Positions 38,436-48,465 of a stretch of DNA of 64,000 nt are shown here, piece after piece. Source of the DNA: Phaeobacter sp. B1627 (lineage in GTDB: Bacteria > Pseudomonadota > Alphaproteobacteria > Rhodobacterales > Rhodobacteraceae); contig NZ_VCNK01000023.1 of assembly GCF_006265095.1 (NCBI RefSeq), positions 62,001-126,000 on the forward strand, in the 5' to 3' direction. A program made the position numbers and the translations under genes. Every line of letters starts with the position of its first letter. Within the stretch, counting starts at the first letter, position 1. Below the pieces are notes generated by a model, which saw only the letters and a list, made by a program, of their open reading frames with translations, was not told the DNA's origin and did no database searches.

Positions 38436-40100
38436 ATGACCACCACCACCCCCACGCGCACGACCCCCCATTGGGCGGCTGAGATGCACGCGCAGGAACT
38501 GAAAAAAGGCAGGATCTCTCGCCGCGAGTTCCTGACCCGGGCCACCGCACTCGGCGTTTCGGCGACCGCAGCCTATGCGATGATCGGCCTCGGCGCGCCG
38601 GTTCGGGCTGCGACGGACATGCAGGACGGCGGTACCCTGCGCGTTCAGATGAGTGTCAAAGGACTGAAAGATCCCCGCACCTACGACTGGTCGGAAATGG
38701 GCAATGAGACCCGTGGCACGCTGGAATATCTTGTCGAGTACAACAACGACGGCTCGATCACGCCGATGCTGCTTGAAAGCTGGGAGGTCAACGAAGACGC
38801 CACCGTCTATACCCTGAACGTGCGCAAGGGCGTCAAATGGAACAATGGTGACGACTTCACCGCCGAAGATGTGGCCCGCAACGTGCTGGGCTGGTGCGAC
38901 AAGTCGTTGGAAGGCAACTCCATGGCCGGCCGTTTCGCCAGCCTGATCGACGAAGCCACCGGAGCCGCCCTGGACGGCGCCGTCGAGGTTGTCGACAGCC
39001 ACACGGTCAAGCTCAACCTGCCCAAATCCGATATCTCGATCATTGCGGGCATGGCGGATTACCCGGCGGCGATGACCCATGCCAGCTTCTCCACCGAAGA
39101 CATGACTCAGAACATCGGCACCGGCCCCTATCTGATGACCGAACTCGAGGTGGGCGTGAAATGTACGCTTGAGCGCAACACCGACCACACATGGTGGGGC
39201 GAAGAGGTTTTTGGCAAGCCGGCTCTGGACCGGATCGAATATATCGACTTTGGCACCGATCCGTCGTCGTGGCTCTCCGCGCTCGAATCCGAAGAAGTAG
39301 ACATGCTCTATGAATCGGTCGGCGAATTCATCGACGTGATGGACGCGCTGGGCTTTGTCAAATCCGAGGTGGTGACCATGTCCACCGTGGTGGTGCGCCC
39401 CAACCAGCTGGCCGAAGTCGATGGCAAGCAGCCCTATGCGGACAAGCGGGTGCGTCAGGCGATCCAGATGGCCGTCGACAACAACATCTGCCTGGAACTC
39501 GGCTACGGCAATCGCGGCGTTGTGGCGGAAAATCACCACGTCGGCTCGATCCACCCGGAATATGCCGAACTGCCCGCGCAGGTTGTCGACCCCGAAGGCG
39601 CCCGCGCGCTGATGGAAGAGGCCGGGATGATGGATTTCGAGCATGAAATCATCTCGATCGACGACGACTATCGCAAGAACACCACCGATGCGGTTGCCGC
39701 ACAGCTGCGCGATGCAGGCTTCAAGGTCAAACGCACCGTTCTGCCCGGCTCCACCTTCTGGAACGACTGGACGAAATATCCCTTCAGCTCCACCAACTGG
39801 AACCACCGTCCGCTCGGCGTGCAGATCCACGCCCTCGCCTATCGCTCTGGCGAGGCATGGAACGAATTCGGCTGGTCCAATGCGGAATTCGACGGTCTTC
39901 TGGACGAAGCACTCGCCATTGCGGACGCTGACAAACGTCGTTTGGTAATGAAGAAGATGGAAAAACTGATCCAGGACGAAGGCGTCACCATCCAGCCCTA
40001 TTGGCGCTCCCTCTACCGTCACATGCGCGAAGGCGTCTCCGGTGCGGAAATGCATATCTCCTTTGAGCATCACCACTACAAATGGGGCTGGGCGGCCTGA
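38436..40100 (+). CDS. Family-5 ABC transporter solute-binding protein (Tat-exported)
   Basis: A 554-residue periplasmic binding protein of the peptide/opine/nickel class. The N-terminus has a twin-arginine motif SRREFLTRA followed by a hydrophobic stretch and APVRAA cleavage site near residue 50, so it is exported folded. The mature part has the SBP_bac_5 pattern ([32 protein letters not shown]). The ATG at 38436 follows AGGGAG. Genes for two permeases and a fused double ATPase follow, giving a complete importer. The solute cannot be predicted from sequence alone. Confidence 0.9.
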   Translation: MTTTTPTRTTPHWAAEMHAQELKKGRISRREFLTRATALGVSATAAYAMIGLGAPVRAATDMQDGGTLRVQMSVKGLKDPRTYDWSEMGNETRGTLEYLVEYNNDGSITPMLLESWEVNEDATVYTLNVRKGVKWNNGDDFTAEDVARNVLGWCDKSLEGNSMAGRFASLIDEATGAALDGAVEVVDSHTVKLNLPKSDISIIAGMADYPAAMTHASFSTEDMTQNIGTGPYLMTELEVGVKCTLERNTDHTWWGEEVFGKPALDRIEYIDFGTDPSSWLSALESEEVDMLYESVGEFIDVMDALGFVKSEVVTMSTVVVRPNQLAEVDGKQPYADKRVRQAIQMAVDNNICLELGYGNRGVVAENHHVGSIHPEYAELPAQVVDPEGARALMEEAGMMDFEHEIISIDDDYRKNTTDAVAAQLRDAGFKVKRTVLPGSTFWNDWTKYPFSSTNWNHRPLGVQIHALAYRSGEAWNEFGWSNAEFDGLLDEALAIADADKRRLVMKKMEKLIQDEGVTIQPYWRSLYRHMREGVSGAEMHISFEHHHYKWGWAA

Positions 40101-40129
40101 TCAGCTCTGATCACGCCCATACCCCAGAT

Positions 40130-40160
40130 CCGCCCCCGGCAATCGCCGCTGGGGGCGGAC
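40130..40160 (+). other. Hairpin between binding-protein and permease genes
   Basis: TCCGCCCCC (40130-40138) and GGGGGCGGA (40152-40160) form a perfect 9-bp stem without a following T run. Such stems after binding-protein genes protect the upstream mRNA and raise its level over the permeases. Confidence 0.6.
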
Positions 40161-40264
40161 ACCACAAAAACAAATAAAATCAACAAGAACACGGCCTCCC
40201 AGCCCGGAAGACCCAGTTCCGGCGCACATCAGGGCCAGCCGACCGCCAGTCTGCAGGGGATCAC

Positions 40265-41317
40265 ATGGGACTATTCATATTGCGTCGTTCAGGCGTGATG
40301 ATCATTACGGCGTTGTGCCTGACGTTCATCGTGTTCTTTCTGACAAATCTCTACCCGAACCTTGAAAAGCTCGCCAAGACCGAAGGCAACTTCCGCATGT
40401 CGGACGAGGCCGTGGCCAGCTGGCTGGACAAAAACGGCTATGCGCAACCGATGATCGTGAAATACGGCCAATGGCTCGGCGTGGTGCCCGGCTGGACCCG
40501 TGTGGGCGAGGACGGCATCACAGGCCGCTGCATCAAAGGCGCCGTGGAGCCGACAACTGTGGCTCAGGCGCCTCAGTTTTGTGGCATTCTTCAGGGCGAT
40601 TGGGGCTATTCCACCCGGTTCAAGACCGGCGTCGGCGACATCATTCAGACCCGGCTCGGCAACACGGGCTATCTGATGATGTGGGTGCTGATCCTGATGA
40701 TCCCCTCGGCGCTGATCGTGGGTGTGCTGGCGGGCATGCGCGAAGGCTCGGCTACGGACCGCTCGCTCTCGACCCTGTCGATCATGACCACCGCAACGCC
40801 TGAATATGTCTCCGGTGTCATATTCATCGCGGTTTTTGCCTCCTCGACCGTGGGGCTCAAATGGTTCAAGGGCACGGCAACCGCGGCGATGGAGAACCCC
40901 ACCTTCGAGAATTTCTTTCTGCCGGTGCTGACCATCGCCCTCTACGGTATGGGCTATATCGCCCGCATGACACGGGCCTCGATGACCGAGGTCATGACCG
41001 CGCAATACGTGCGAACCGCGCGGCTCAAGGGGGTCAGCTTTCCCAATATCGTGCTGAAACATGCGCTGCGCAATGCGCTGATCGCGCCTTTTACCGTCAT
41101 CATGCTGCAGTTTCCCTGGCTGCTGAACGGCGTGGTGATCGTGGAGAGTTTGTTTAATTACAAAGGCTTTGGCTGGGCCTTGGTCGAAGCGGCCAGCAAC
41201 AATGACATCGAGCTGCTGCTCGCCGTCTCTGTTGTCTCTGTCGTTGTGGTTCTGCTCACGCAGCTGATTTCCGATATCGGCTATGTGTTCCTGAACCCGC
41301 GCATCCGTATTTCTTGA
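40265..41317 (+). CDS. ABC transporter permease, DppB type
   Basis: A 350-residue inner-membrane permease with about six helices. The cytoplasmic EAA-like loop is TARLKGVSFPNIVLKHALRN. A large periplasmic loop lies between helix 1 and the core (about residues 30-120). GGGGATCAC precedes the ATG. It is the first permease of the importer whose binding protein is encoded upstream. Confidence 0.92.
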   Translation: MGLFILRRSGVMIITALCLTFIVFFLTNLYPNLEKLAKTEGNFRMSDEAVASWLDKNGYAQPMIVKYGQWLGVVPGWTRVGEDGITGRCIKGAVEPTTVAQAPQFCGILQGDWGYSTRFKTGVGDIIQTRLGNTGYLMMWVLILMIPSALIVGVLAGMREGSATDRSLSTLSIMTTATPEYVSGVIFIAVFASSTVGLKWFKGTATAAMENPTFENFFLPVLTIALYGMGYIARMTRASMTEVMTAQYVRTARLKGVSFPNIVLKHALRNALIAPFTVIMLQFPWLLNGVVIVESLFNYKGFGWALVEAASNNDIELLLAVSVVSVVVVLLTQLISDIGYVFLNPRIRIS

Positions 41318-41332
41318 GGCAGGACGCATCTT

Positions 41333-42769
41333 ATGGAACCTTTGACCTGGACGGGCGCGCTTGCCTTTCTCAACCCACTGTTCGCCATCGCCTTGACGGC
41401 GTTGGCCGCCGCCATTGTGATCTGGATGCTGCTGAGCATTGCGGCCGCGGGTACCCGCCAGGTCGCCAATGCCGATGGCACCATCACGCTGGCCGGCAAT
41501 CCGCAGGCCATCGCCAGCCTTGGCCTGCGCTTCGCCTTTATCGCCGTATCTCTCATCGCGCTGGCCTATCTTCTGTTTGGCCTCGTGATCGGGTCCGGCG
41601 CAGGGATCGTCGGGGCGATCTCGCGGCAACTGCTGCCCACCTGGACGGCGCTGGTCCTATTGTTTGGCCTTTCGGTCTGTTTCAAGCGCCGCCTCGGGCT
41701 TTATGGCAAACTGTTTGACAGCCCGATCGGCGTGATCGGATTTGCACTCGTGATGTTCTGGGTCTTCACCGGCATTTTCGGCGCGATGGACCTGATTGCG
41801 ACGCATGACCCGCTCTCGCAGGTGTCCGGCATGAAGAACAAGCTGCCCGGCACCCCGGTGCGCGGTGCGGAGGCCGGGGAATACGGCTGGTATCTTCTGG
41901 GCGGGGACAACCTCGCGCGGGATGTCTTTTCGCGTATGGTGAAAGGCGCGTGGGAGGTGTTGAAATACGCGCCCCTGGCGACCCTCTTTGCCTTTATGGT
42001 CGGGATCACGCTGGGCTTGCCTGCAGGCTACTACGGCGGCCGCCTCGACACAGCCCTGTCGTTTCTCGCCAATCTGATCCTCGCCTTCCCGGTGATCTTG
42101 CTGTTCTATTTGCTGGTGACCCCGGAAATCGTCGCAACCGGACTGCCTCAATACATGGCCGTAGTGCTCTTTGCTTTTCCGATCATCTTCTGCGGCGTGT
42201 TGATCCATTCGCGCTTCCGGACCCAGCCGAAGAAAAACGCGCTCTGGATGATCGCGGTGCTGCTGCCGGTGTTTCTGGCCTACATGTCCCTGATCAATTC
42301 CGCCGGGTCCAAAATCGATTTCTGGCCGCTGGATTTCTTTGACATTCCGGGCGGTGTGCTGGTGGTCTTCGTCTCGGTGGTCTTCGTGAACTCCCCCACC
42401 GTGTTCCGTATCGTGCGCGGCCTGGCGATGGACATCAAAACCCGGGACTATGTGGCTGCGGCCCAGACCCGCGGGGAACGCCCGTGGTACATCATGCTGT
42501 GGGAGATCCTCCCCAACGTCCGCGGGCCGCTGATCGTGGATTTTTGCCTGCGCATCGGATACACCACCATCCTTTTGGGAACGCTCGGATTTTTCGGCCT
42601 CGGCCTGCCGCCGGAAAGCCCCGACTGGGGATCGACCATCAATGACGGCCGCAAGCTGCTGCAGATCTACCTGCACCCGGCGCTACCGCCAGCCGTGGCG
42701 CTGATGACCATGGTCCTGGGGTTGAACCTTCTGGCCGACGGGTTGCGCGAAGAAAGCCTGAAGGACTGA
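41333..42769 (+). CDS. ABC transporter permease, DppC type, long form
   Basis: A 478-residue permease, much longer than the usual ~300. Extra hydrophobic segments occupy about residues 1-130, before the normal start of the DppC domain (around LFDSPIGVIGFALVMFW). The EAA loop is AAQTRGERPWYIMLWEILPN. The extra N-terminal helices are seen in some alphaproteobacterial members of this transporter group. It starts 15 bp after the first permease gene. Confidence 0.9.
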   Translation: MEPLTWTGALAFLNPLFAIALTALAAAIVIWMLLSIAAAGTRQVANADGTITLAGNPQAIASLGLRFAFIAVSLIALAYLLFGLVIGSGAGIVGAISRQLLPTWTALVLLFGLSVCFKRRLGLYGKLFDSPIGVIGFALVMFWVFTGIFGAMDLIATHDPLSQVSGMKNKLPGTPVRGAEAGEYGWYLLGGDNLARDVFSRMVKGAWEVLKYAPLATLFAFMVGITLGLPAGYYGGRLDTALSFLANLILAFPVILLFYLLVTPEIVATGLPQYMAVVLFAFPIIFCGVLIHSRFRTQPKKNALWMIAVLLPVFLAYMSLINSAGSKIDFWPLDFFDIPGGVLVVFVSVVFVNSPTVFRIVRGLAMDIKTRDYVAAAQTRGERPWYIMLWEILPNVRGPLIVDFCLRIGYTTILLGTLGFFGLGLPPESPDWGSTINDGRKLLQIYLHPALPPAVALMTMVLGLNLLADGLREESLKD

Positions 42770-42778
42770 CATGACCGC

Positions 42779-42819
42779 GGCCGGGGGTCCTGTCCCCGGC
42801 CCCCAAGGTATTTTGGGCC
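42779..42819. repeat. Hairpin with GGTATTTTGG motif (dispersed intergenic element?)
   Basis: GGCCGGGG-GTCCTGT-CCCCGGCC is followed by CCCAAGGTATTTTGGG. A similar GGAGGTATTTTGG block after a G+C stem occurs at 58987-59027 in the opposite orientation. From memory, such blocks are abundant between genes of Rhodobacteraceae; this needs a search. Confidence 0.45.
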
Positions 42820-42861
42820 GATTGAGGCATCAGACCTCATCAGCCTCCCAGGGAGCCAAAG

Positions 42862-44949
42862 ATGAGCAAACTTGCAGACCATGCCGGCCCGATCCTCGAG
42901 ATCGACAAGCTGTCAATTTCCTTCTTCACCCGCCTGCGCGAGATCCCGGCAGTGATGGATTTTTCCGTCTCCGTGCAGCCGGGCGAAGCGGTCGGCCTCG
43001 TCGGAGAGTCCGGCTGCGGTAAATCCACCGTTGCCCTGGGCGTCATGCAGGATCTCGGCAAGAACGGTCGCATCGTCGGGGGTTCGATCAAATTCAAAGG
43101 CCGCGATCTGGCGGGGATGAGCACGGAAGAGCTCCGTGATGTGCGCGGCAACGAGATCGCGATGATCTATCAGGAACCGATGGCCTCGCTGAACCCGGCG
43201 ATGAAAATCGGCAAGCAGCTGATGGAAGTGCCGATGATCCACGAAAAGATCGGTGAAAAAGAGGCCTACGCCCGCGCGCTGGAGGTGGTGACGGACGTCA
43301 AGCTGCCGGACCCCAAGCGCATCCTCGGCTCCTACCCGCATCAGCTGTCGGGAGGGCAACAGCAGCGGATCGTGATCGCCATGGCCTTGATGTCGAAACC
43401 GTCGCTGCTGATCCTGGACGAGCCGACCACTGCGCTCGATGTCACTGTCGAGGCCGCGGTCGTCGAACTGGTCAAGGATCTTGGCAAGAAATACGGCACC
43501 TCGATGCTGTTCATTTCTCACAATCTGGGTCTGGTGCTGGAAACCTGCGACCGGATCTGTGTCATGTACTCCGGCGAGGCAGTGGAGCGCGGCTCCATCG
43601 AGGATGTATTCGATCACATGCGCCACCCCTATACCCAGGCTCTGTTCAGATCGATCCCCTTGCCGGGCGCGGACAAGACCGCGCGGCCTCTGGTGGCCAT
43701 CCCGGGGAACTTTCCCCTGCCCCATGAACGTCCGCGTGGCTGTAATTTCGGCCCCCGTTGCGATTACTTCGAGGCCGGGCGCTGTGACATGGGCGACATC
43801 CCGATGGTCACCATCACGGGCAATGAACGCCATCATACACGCTGTGTGAAATTCGAAGAGATCGACTGGACCGCCCCGATTGCATTGGGCGAACAGAAGC
43901 CGCGCAATGAACCCGGCCGGGTTGTGCTGAAGATCGACAATCTGAAGAAATACTACGAGGTCGCCGCAAATGCGCTGTTTGGCGGCGGCACAACCAAAGT
44001 GGTCAAGGCCAATGAAAGCCTGAGCTTTGAGGCCCGCGAATCCGAGACCCTTGCCATCGTGGGGGAGTCCGGCTGTGGCAAGTCGACCTTTGCCAAGGTC
44101 CTGATGGGGCTGGAAACCGCAACCGAGGGAGAGATCCTGCTCGACAACCGCAATATCGAGCAAATTCCGATTCAGAACCGGGACGCGGGCACGGTCTCCG
44201 ACATTCAGATGGTGTTTCAGAACCCATTCGACACGCTCAACCCCTCCATGACGGTCGGACGTCAGATCCGCCGGGCGCTGGATATCTTTGGCATTGGCGA
44301 CAGCGACAGCGATCGCAAACAGCGGATGTTTGAACTGCTGGATCTGGTGAAACTGCCGCGCGCCTTTGCGGACCGGATGCCGCGGCAATTGTCCGGCGGG
44401 CAGAAGCAACGGGTTGGCATTGCCCGAGCCTTTGCCGGCGGCGCCCGCATCGTGGTGGCGGATGAGCCGGTCTCGGCTCTAGACGTGTCAGTGCAGGCGG
44501 CCGTGACGGATCTCCTGATGGAAATCCAGCGCGAGGAAAAGACCACGCTGCTGTTCATCAGCCATGACCTGTCCATCGTGCGGTATCTGTCGGACCGGGT
44601 GATGGTGATGTATCTGGGCCATGTGGTGGAATTGGGTGATACGGATCAGGTGTTCTCGCCGCCCTATCATCCCTATACCGAAGCCCTGCTGTCGGCGGTG
44701 CCGATTGCAGATACATCCGTTCAGAAGACACATATCGTGCTGGAAGGCGATATACCCTCTGCCATGAACCCGCCGTCCGGCTGTCCGTTCCAGACCCGGT
44801 GCCGGTGGAAATCGCAGGTTCCCGGCGGTTTGTGCGACAAAGAAGTCCCGCCAATCCGCACATCAGACAATGGCCACCAGATCAAATGCCATTTGAGCGA
44901 GGACGTGCTCGCCAGCATGGAACCCGTGATCAAAATCGCAGCCGAATGA
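42862..44949 (+). CDS. Fused double ATP-binding protein of the peptide/opine importer
   Basis: A 695-residue protein with two complete ABC domains: Walker A GESGCGKST near residues 50 and 400, signatures LSGGQQQR and LSGGQKQR, and Walker B LLILDEPTT and IVVADEPVS. Each half ends with an oligopeptide-transporter C-terminal cysteine region (CNFGPRCDYF; CPFQTRCRW), which may hold an iron-sulfur cluster. It combines the DppD and DppF roles in one chain. GGGAG precedes the ATG. Confidence 0.93.
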   Translation: MSKLADHAGPILEIDKLSISFFTRLREIPAVMDFSVSVQPGEAVGLVGESGCGKSTVALGVMQDLGKNGRIVGGSIKFKGRDLAGMSTEELRDVRGNEIAMIYQEPMASLNPAMKIGKQLMEVPMIHEKIGEKEAYARALEVVTDVKLPDPKRILGSYPHQLSGGQQQRIVIAMALMSKPSLLILDEPTTALDVTVEAAVVELVKDLGKKYGTSMLFISHNLGLVLETCDRICVMYSGEAVERGSIEDVFDHMRHPYTQALFRSIPLPGADKTARPLVAIPGNFPLPHERPRGCNFGPRCDYFEAGRCDMGDIPMVTITGNERHHTRCVKFEEIDWTAPIALGEQKPRNEPGRVVLKIDNLKKYYEVAANALFGGGTTKVVKANESLSFEARESETLAIVGESGCGKSTFAKVLMGLETATEGEILLDNRNIEQIPIQNRDAGTVSDIQMVFQNPFDTLNPSMTVGRQIRRALDIFGIGDSDSDRKQRMFELLDLVKLPRAFADRMPRQLSGGQKQRVGIARAFAGGARIVVADEPVSALDVSVQAAVTDLLMEIQREEKTTLLFISHDLSIVRYLSDRVMVMYLGHVVELGDTDQVFSPPYHPYTEALLSAVPIADTSVQKTHIVLEGDIPSAMNPPSGCPFQTRCRWKSQVPGGLCDKEVPPIRTSDNGHQIKCHLSEDVLASMEPVIKIAAE

Positions 44950-44998
44950 CCGGATACAGCTCCGCCCCCGACATATTCCGCTACAGTTGCCCGTGCAA

Positions 44999-45031
44999 AG
45001 CCGTCTCACCCTCAGAATGGGGTGAGACGGC
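44999..45031. terminator. Strong hairpin between convergent genes
   Basis: GCCGTCTCACC and GGTGAGACGGC are perfect 11-bp complements round a short loop. There is no T run, so factor-independent termination is uncertain, but the position between the importer (+) and the sulfotransferase gene (-) fits a stop for both. Confidence 0.5.
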
Positions 45032-45077
45032 TCCGATATGCTGATCTGGATACCCATCTGACCGAGGCAGAATCCAT

Positions 45078-45129
45078 CTGCCGGACCCGACTGCCAGACC
45101 CGACTACCGGACCCAACTGCCAGACCGTA
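45078..45129. repeat. 13-nt tandem repeat, four copies
   Basis: CTGCCGGACCCGA, CTGCCAGACCCGA, CTACCGGACCCAA and CTGCCAGACCGTA lie head to tail. It is in the gene-free stretch 44950-45191, which otherwise holds only the hairpin at 44999-45031. Confidence 0.88.
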
Positions 45130-45191
45130 GGTAGATCCTCACCCCCGATCAGATCAGATCAGAGAAGGGCGGTCCGAGCCAACGGCCAGGT

Positions 45192-46607
45192 TCAACGGAG
45201 CGTCTCGTCAAAGGCCTCCCAGGCCGCGATCCAACGCTCACCTCCCAGCGCGTCGGACACTGGCTTCAGCTCCTCGGCGTAGGCATGCCACTGACCCTGC
45301 GTGGCCGGTGACAGCTCTTCGTGGCCCAGCGTATCCGCCAGAGAGTCGAGATCACACAGCGGGTTGGGGGTCAGGCACGCGTCCTTGAACGGCAGGCCTG
45401 CGTGCTCCAGCAGCAGCGCGATTTCGGCCTCGGGATTGTTCACCAGCGCCTCGTAGGACTGCAGCCGCATCGCATCGCCCAGCTTCGCAGCATAATGCGA
45501 TGCAGAGGAATAGACCACGCCTGTCACTTTTGCGATCCATTCTGCGCGAGAGGCAAGCGCGTTGCCGTTCAGAACGTTGGACGCAATATTGGCCAGCGCG
45601 GTTTCCAGAGGGTGACGCGACATAAAGACGAATTTCGCCTCCGGGAAGAGGAATTGCGCCAGTGCGAATTCCAGGCAACCAAGCGGATGCGCATCGACGA
45701 TTGTCTTGCCGCCCGCAACCTGCCCACCAAGGGCGCGTTCCAGATAATACTGACGGAAGATATCGACTTCCTCAGCGGTCATCTGATCCATCCAGTCCCA
45801 GTAATTACAGGGACGATCCGTTTTGGCCATATGCATGCGGATCGCACCATGCGTCCGCGACAGGGCCGTGTTCTGGCCGACGCTGAAGACGCCCGGATGT
45901 TTGGACAGGATACGCTCCACCAGACCGGTGCCCGCCATCGGCATACCACCGATGAAGACGATGCTCGGCAGGAGCGCGGCCTCTTCGGTGGTGGCGCAGG
46001 GCTCGAACAGTTTTTCCTGTTCCGCCACCATTTCGTCAAAGATCGCAGGAGCAAACGCGCCGGCGACTTCCTGACGGGAGGACTGAAACAGCGTGTATGC
46101 AACCGCAGTCTCGCCCGCCGCATGCGCGATCTGCGCCAAGGCGTGATGCACCAGGGCGCGCAGGTTCGGTTCCAGGGTTTCACGTTCCGAAAGCGACAGC
46201 AGCCGCTGCGCATAAAGGCTGTCAATCGCGAAGGTCTCGATCCCATTCAGCGCGGTCAGTGCCGGAATGGAGTTCGGGTCCCGGCGCAGCACTTCTTCAA
46301 AGGCGGCTGACGCGCCGGCCAGATCGCCATTGGTCTGCAGCATCAGGCCCAGCTTACCCCAGCTCGCCGTGTCGTCCGGAAAGCTCTTGGTGAGGTGTTT
46401 CATAATGTTGATTGCGTTATCAAAATCACGCATTTCAAAGAAACAATCGGCCGTGCGGTCGAGCAGGCCGGGATCAAGTTCGCCTGACTGCACATGCGGC
46501 AACATCACGCTGAGAGATCGCGCATATTTGCCCGTGGCCATAAGACCATCGACGGTTGCGAATGCCTCGGTCAAGGCATCTGGAATTTGGCTGTTTTCTA
46601 CCAGCAT
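45192..46607 (-). CDS. Tetratricopeptide-repeat sulfotransferase-family protein
   Basis: A 471-residue protein. Residues about 20-180 are TPR-like helices (SWGKLGLMLQTNGDLAGASAAFEEVLRRDP). Residues about 215-460 are a sulfotransferase fold. The 5'-phosphosulfate loop, normally PRSGTT, reads GMPMAGTGLVERILSKHP, so the usual Arg-Ser is lost. The 3'-phosphate site SRHPLETALANI is near normal. This TPR-sulfotransferase architecture is frequent in Roseobacters. The altered loop raises doubt about PAPS use. Acceptor unknown. Confidence 0.82.
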   Translation of the reverse strand: MLVENSQIPDALTEAFATVDGLMATGKYARSLSVMLPHVQSGELDPGLLDRTADCFFEMRDFDNAINIMKHLTKSFPDDTASWGKLGLMLQTNGDLAGASAAFEEVLRRDPNSIPALTALNGIETFAIDSLYAQRLLSLSERETLEPNLRALVHHALAQIAHAAGETAVAYTLFQSSRQEVAGAFAPAIFDEMVAEQEKLFEPCATTEEAALLPSIVFIGGMPMAGTGLVERILSKHPGVFSVGQNTALSRTHGAIRMHMAKTDRPCNYWDWMDQMTAEEVDIFRQYYLERALGGQVAGGKTIVDAHPLGCLEFALAQFLFPEAKFVFMSRHPLETALANIASNVLNGNALASRAEWIAKVTGVVYSSASHYAAKLGDAMRLQSYEALVNNPEAEIALLLEHAGLPFKDACLTPNPLCDLDSLADTLGHEELSPATQGQWHAYAEELKPVSDALGGERWIAAWEAFDETLR

Positions 46608-46757
46608 GAAACGTTCGCCCTTCTATAACGATGCGCCCGACCCTGCTGCAGAGAAGTGAATCACCGGTAAAGCGGCTGGTTCAAAATTGTGTCTTTTTCT
46701 TGGAAATTCACGCAAACCTGCCTTACTCGCCGGATTTGCCGCTCAAAAGCAAATATG

Positions 46758-47888
46758 TCAGTCGCCAAGCAGCGTCTCGTACCGAGAATCTGTCAGTGTT
46801 TCCAGAAACGCAACCAGCGCGTCGATCCGGCGCGCATCCAGCGCCGGCCCATGGGTCAGCTCCGTGGTAGACAGGGTCTCCGGCACCGGTGCTGCGCCCC
46901 ACTCCATGCCGGTTTCCGGATTGATCCGGGCGGCCTCTGCGGCGCTGTTGTATTTGTTGTAGAAGACAATGACCGTGCGCAGATCCTGAAACACGCCATT
47001 GTGCATATAGGGACCCGTCACCGCCACATTGCGCAGCGTCGGCGTCTTGAACTTGCCCCGTTGCGCCGGATCCTTCACCAGAGGGTTGTCAAACAGGCCA
47101 TTGTCCACCCAATCGGCGCCGACGCCGTTTTCCTGCCGCCCGGCCAGATTGGCAGGCACGCCGATGTTGTGATAGCGAAAATCCGTGAAGGGTTCGGAGG
47201 GGTCCATGGCGCTGCGCCGGAGCTGGTGGCATTGGTTGCAATTGGTGAACTGCTGCGAGAAGAACAGCACCCGCCCCAGCTCTTCCTCGCGCGACAGCTC
47301 CGCCTCGCCGCGCAGGAACCGGTCGTATTTACTGTCAAAGGGCTGAAACACAGGGCTGGCTTCAAATTCCGCCAAGGCTGCGGTCAGGGCGGCGAACCCC
47401 GCCCGCGCATCTGACCTGATGTCCACACCGTAGAGAGCGGCAAAGGCCGCCACATAGTCGGGGTCCGCGGCCAGACGCGCGACGGCCTCTGCCTCGGTTT
47501 TATGCCCCAACTCGATCGCGTTCAAAATGGGGCCGCCCGCCTGCTCTTCCAGATCCGCCGCGCGACCGTCCCAGAATTGCCCGCCGACCCACGCGCCGTC
47601 GGCGTTGCGATGAAAGGCCGGCGACAGTGCCGCATAGGCGGCGCTCGGTGCATGGCGCGCCCCCAGAGACACGCCGTCATCGCCCCGGGAAAAGGCCCCG
47701 TTGGCGTCCCGGCGGGGATCGGCAAACCCTGCGTTGGGGTCATGACAACTGGCGCAGGACTGCGTTCCGTTTGCCGACAGCTCCGTTTCGAAAAACAGCG
47801 CCTCGCCCAGCTCCACTGGCGTGGCGTAGCCCTCGGCCAGAAGCGGTGAGGAGAAACATATCAGGCAGGCAGCAGCGCGCAAAACCAT
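46758..47888 (-). CDS. Di-haem cytochrome c peroxidase / MauG-family protein
   Basis: A 376-residue periplasmic protein with a signal peptide (MVLRAAACLICFSSPLLAE). Two c-type haem sites are present: CASCH (about residue 46) and CNQCH (about residue 220). The C-terminal half has KTPTLRNVAVTGPYMHNGVF, typical of bacterial peroxidases. It may remove hydrogen peroxide or act on a partner protein as MauG does. No partner genes are adjacent. Confidence 0.9.
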   Translation of the reverse strand: MVLRAAACLICFSSPLLAEGYATPVELGEALFFETELSANGTQSCASCHDPNAGFADPRRDANGAFSRGDDGVSLGARHAPSAAYAALSPAFHRNADGAWVGGQFWDGRAADLEEQAGGPILNAIELGHKTEAEAVARLAADPDYVAAFAALYGVDIRSDARAGFAALTAALAEFEASPVFQPFDSKYDRFLRGEAELSREEELGRVLFFSQQFTNCNQCHQLRRSAMDPSEPFTDFRYHNIGVPANLAGRQENGVGADWVDNGLFDNPLVKDPAQRGKFKTPTLRNVAVTGPYMHNGVFQDLRTVIVFYNKYNSAAEAARINPETGMEWGAAPVPETLSTTELTHGPALDARRIDALVAFLETLTDSRYETLLGD

Positions 47889-48038
47889 GGGTGGGATATC
47901 TCCGGTGGTCAGGGCCGTGACCTAGCGCAAATCGGAGCGATTTTCCAGATGCAGAATGGACGCAGCCGTTTCCGACCGCGTCCCTCTCTCCCCCCGGTCC
48001 CACCCGGTCCCACCCGCGGGATCAGGTCCGGCTGCCGC

Positions 48039-48416
48039 TCAGACGAGCACCACAATCAACACCGTCAGAAGATTGACCGACGCCCATTGCAGCAGATGCG
48101 GATGCCTCCGGCCGATGACAATGGCCAGACCCGCGGCTGCGACAGAGGCACCAAAGCCCAGCAAGGCGACGGAGCCGACCAGCAGGCCGATCAGGCCGGT
48201 CTCCGGCCCCCAGGGCACACCCGGCAGCGCCATTCCTTTCAGCAGCACTCCGATCAACGCTCCCATGACGACACCCATCAGTGTCGGAGCGATCTCGCGC
48301 TGCGGCGTCGCCTTGCCATGATGAGACAGGATCGCATCAACCAGTTCGGGACGGGGCTGCGCACCGGGAACCCAGCTCATGCGGTCCACTTGCCCCTGAA
48401 ACGTTTTGCCACTCAT
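48039..48416 (-). CDS. Small integral membrane protein behind a CtrA-type box
   Basis: A 125-residue protein of unknown family. The first ~45 residues are cytoplasmic (WVPGAQPRPELVDAILSHHG), then three hydrophobic segments follow (about 47-65, 73-97, 105-125). GGAGGG lies 9 nt before the ATG. A perfect TTAA-N7-TTAA box is 50-64 bp upstream, which makes it a candidate CtrA-regulon member. The Arg-Pro-rich start is reminiscent of small envelope regulators, but no function is assigned. Confidence 0.65.
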   Translation of the reverse strand: MSGKTFQGQVDRMSWVPGAQPRPELVDAILSHHGKATPQREIAPTLMGVVMGALIGVLLKGMALPGVPWGPETGLIGLLVGSVALLGFGASVAAAGLAIVIGRRHPHLLQWASVNLLTVLIVVLV

Positions 48417-48465
48417 ACTCAGTCCCTCCGTATTGGGACCGATATTTACGTCTGATTAAGGCAGG

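Noticed and set aside
38388-40076. Open frame of about 560 codons on the minus strand
   Set aside because: Antisense to the solute-binding-protein gene, which has a clear signal peptide and family pattern.
42913-44409. Open frame of about 500 codons on the minus strand
   Set aside because: Antisense to the fused ATPase gene with all ABC motifs.
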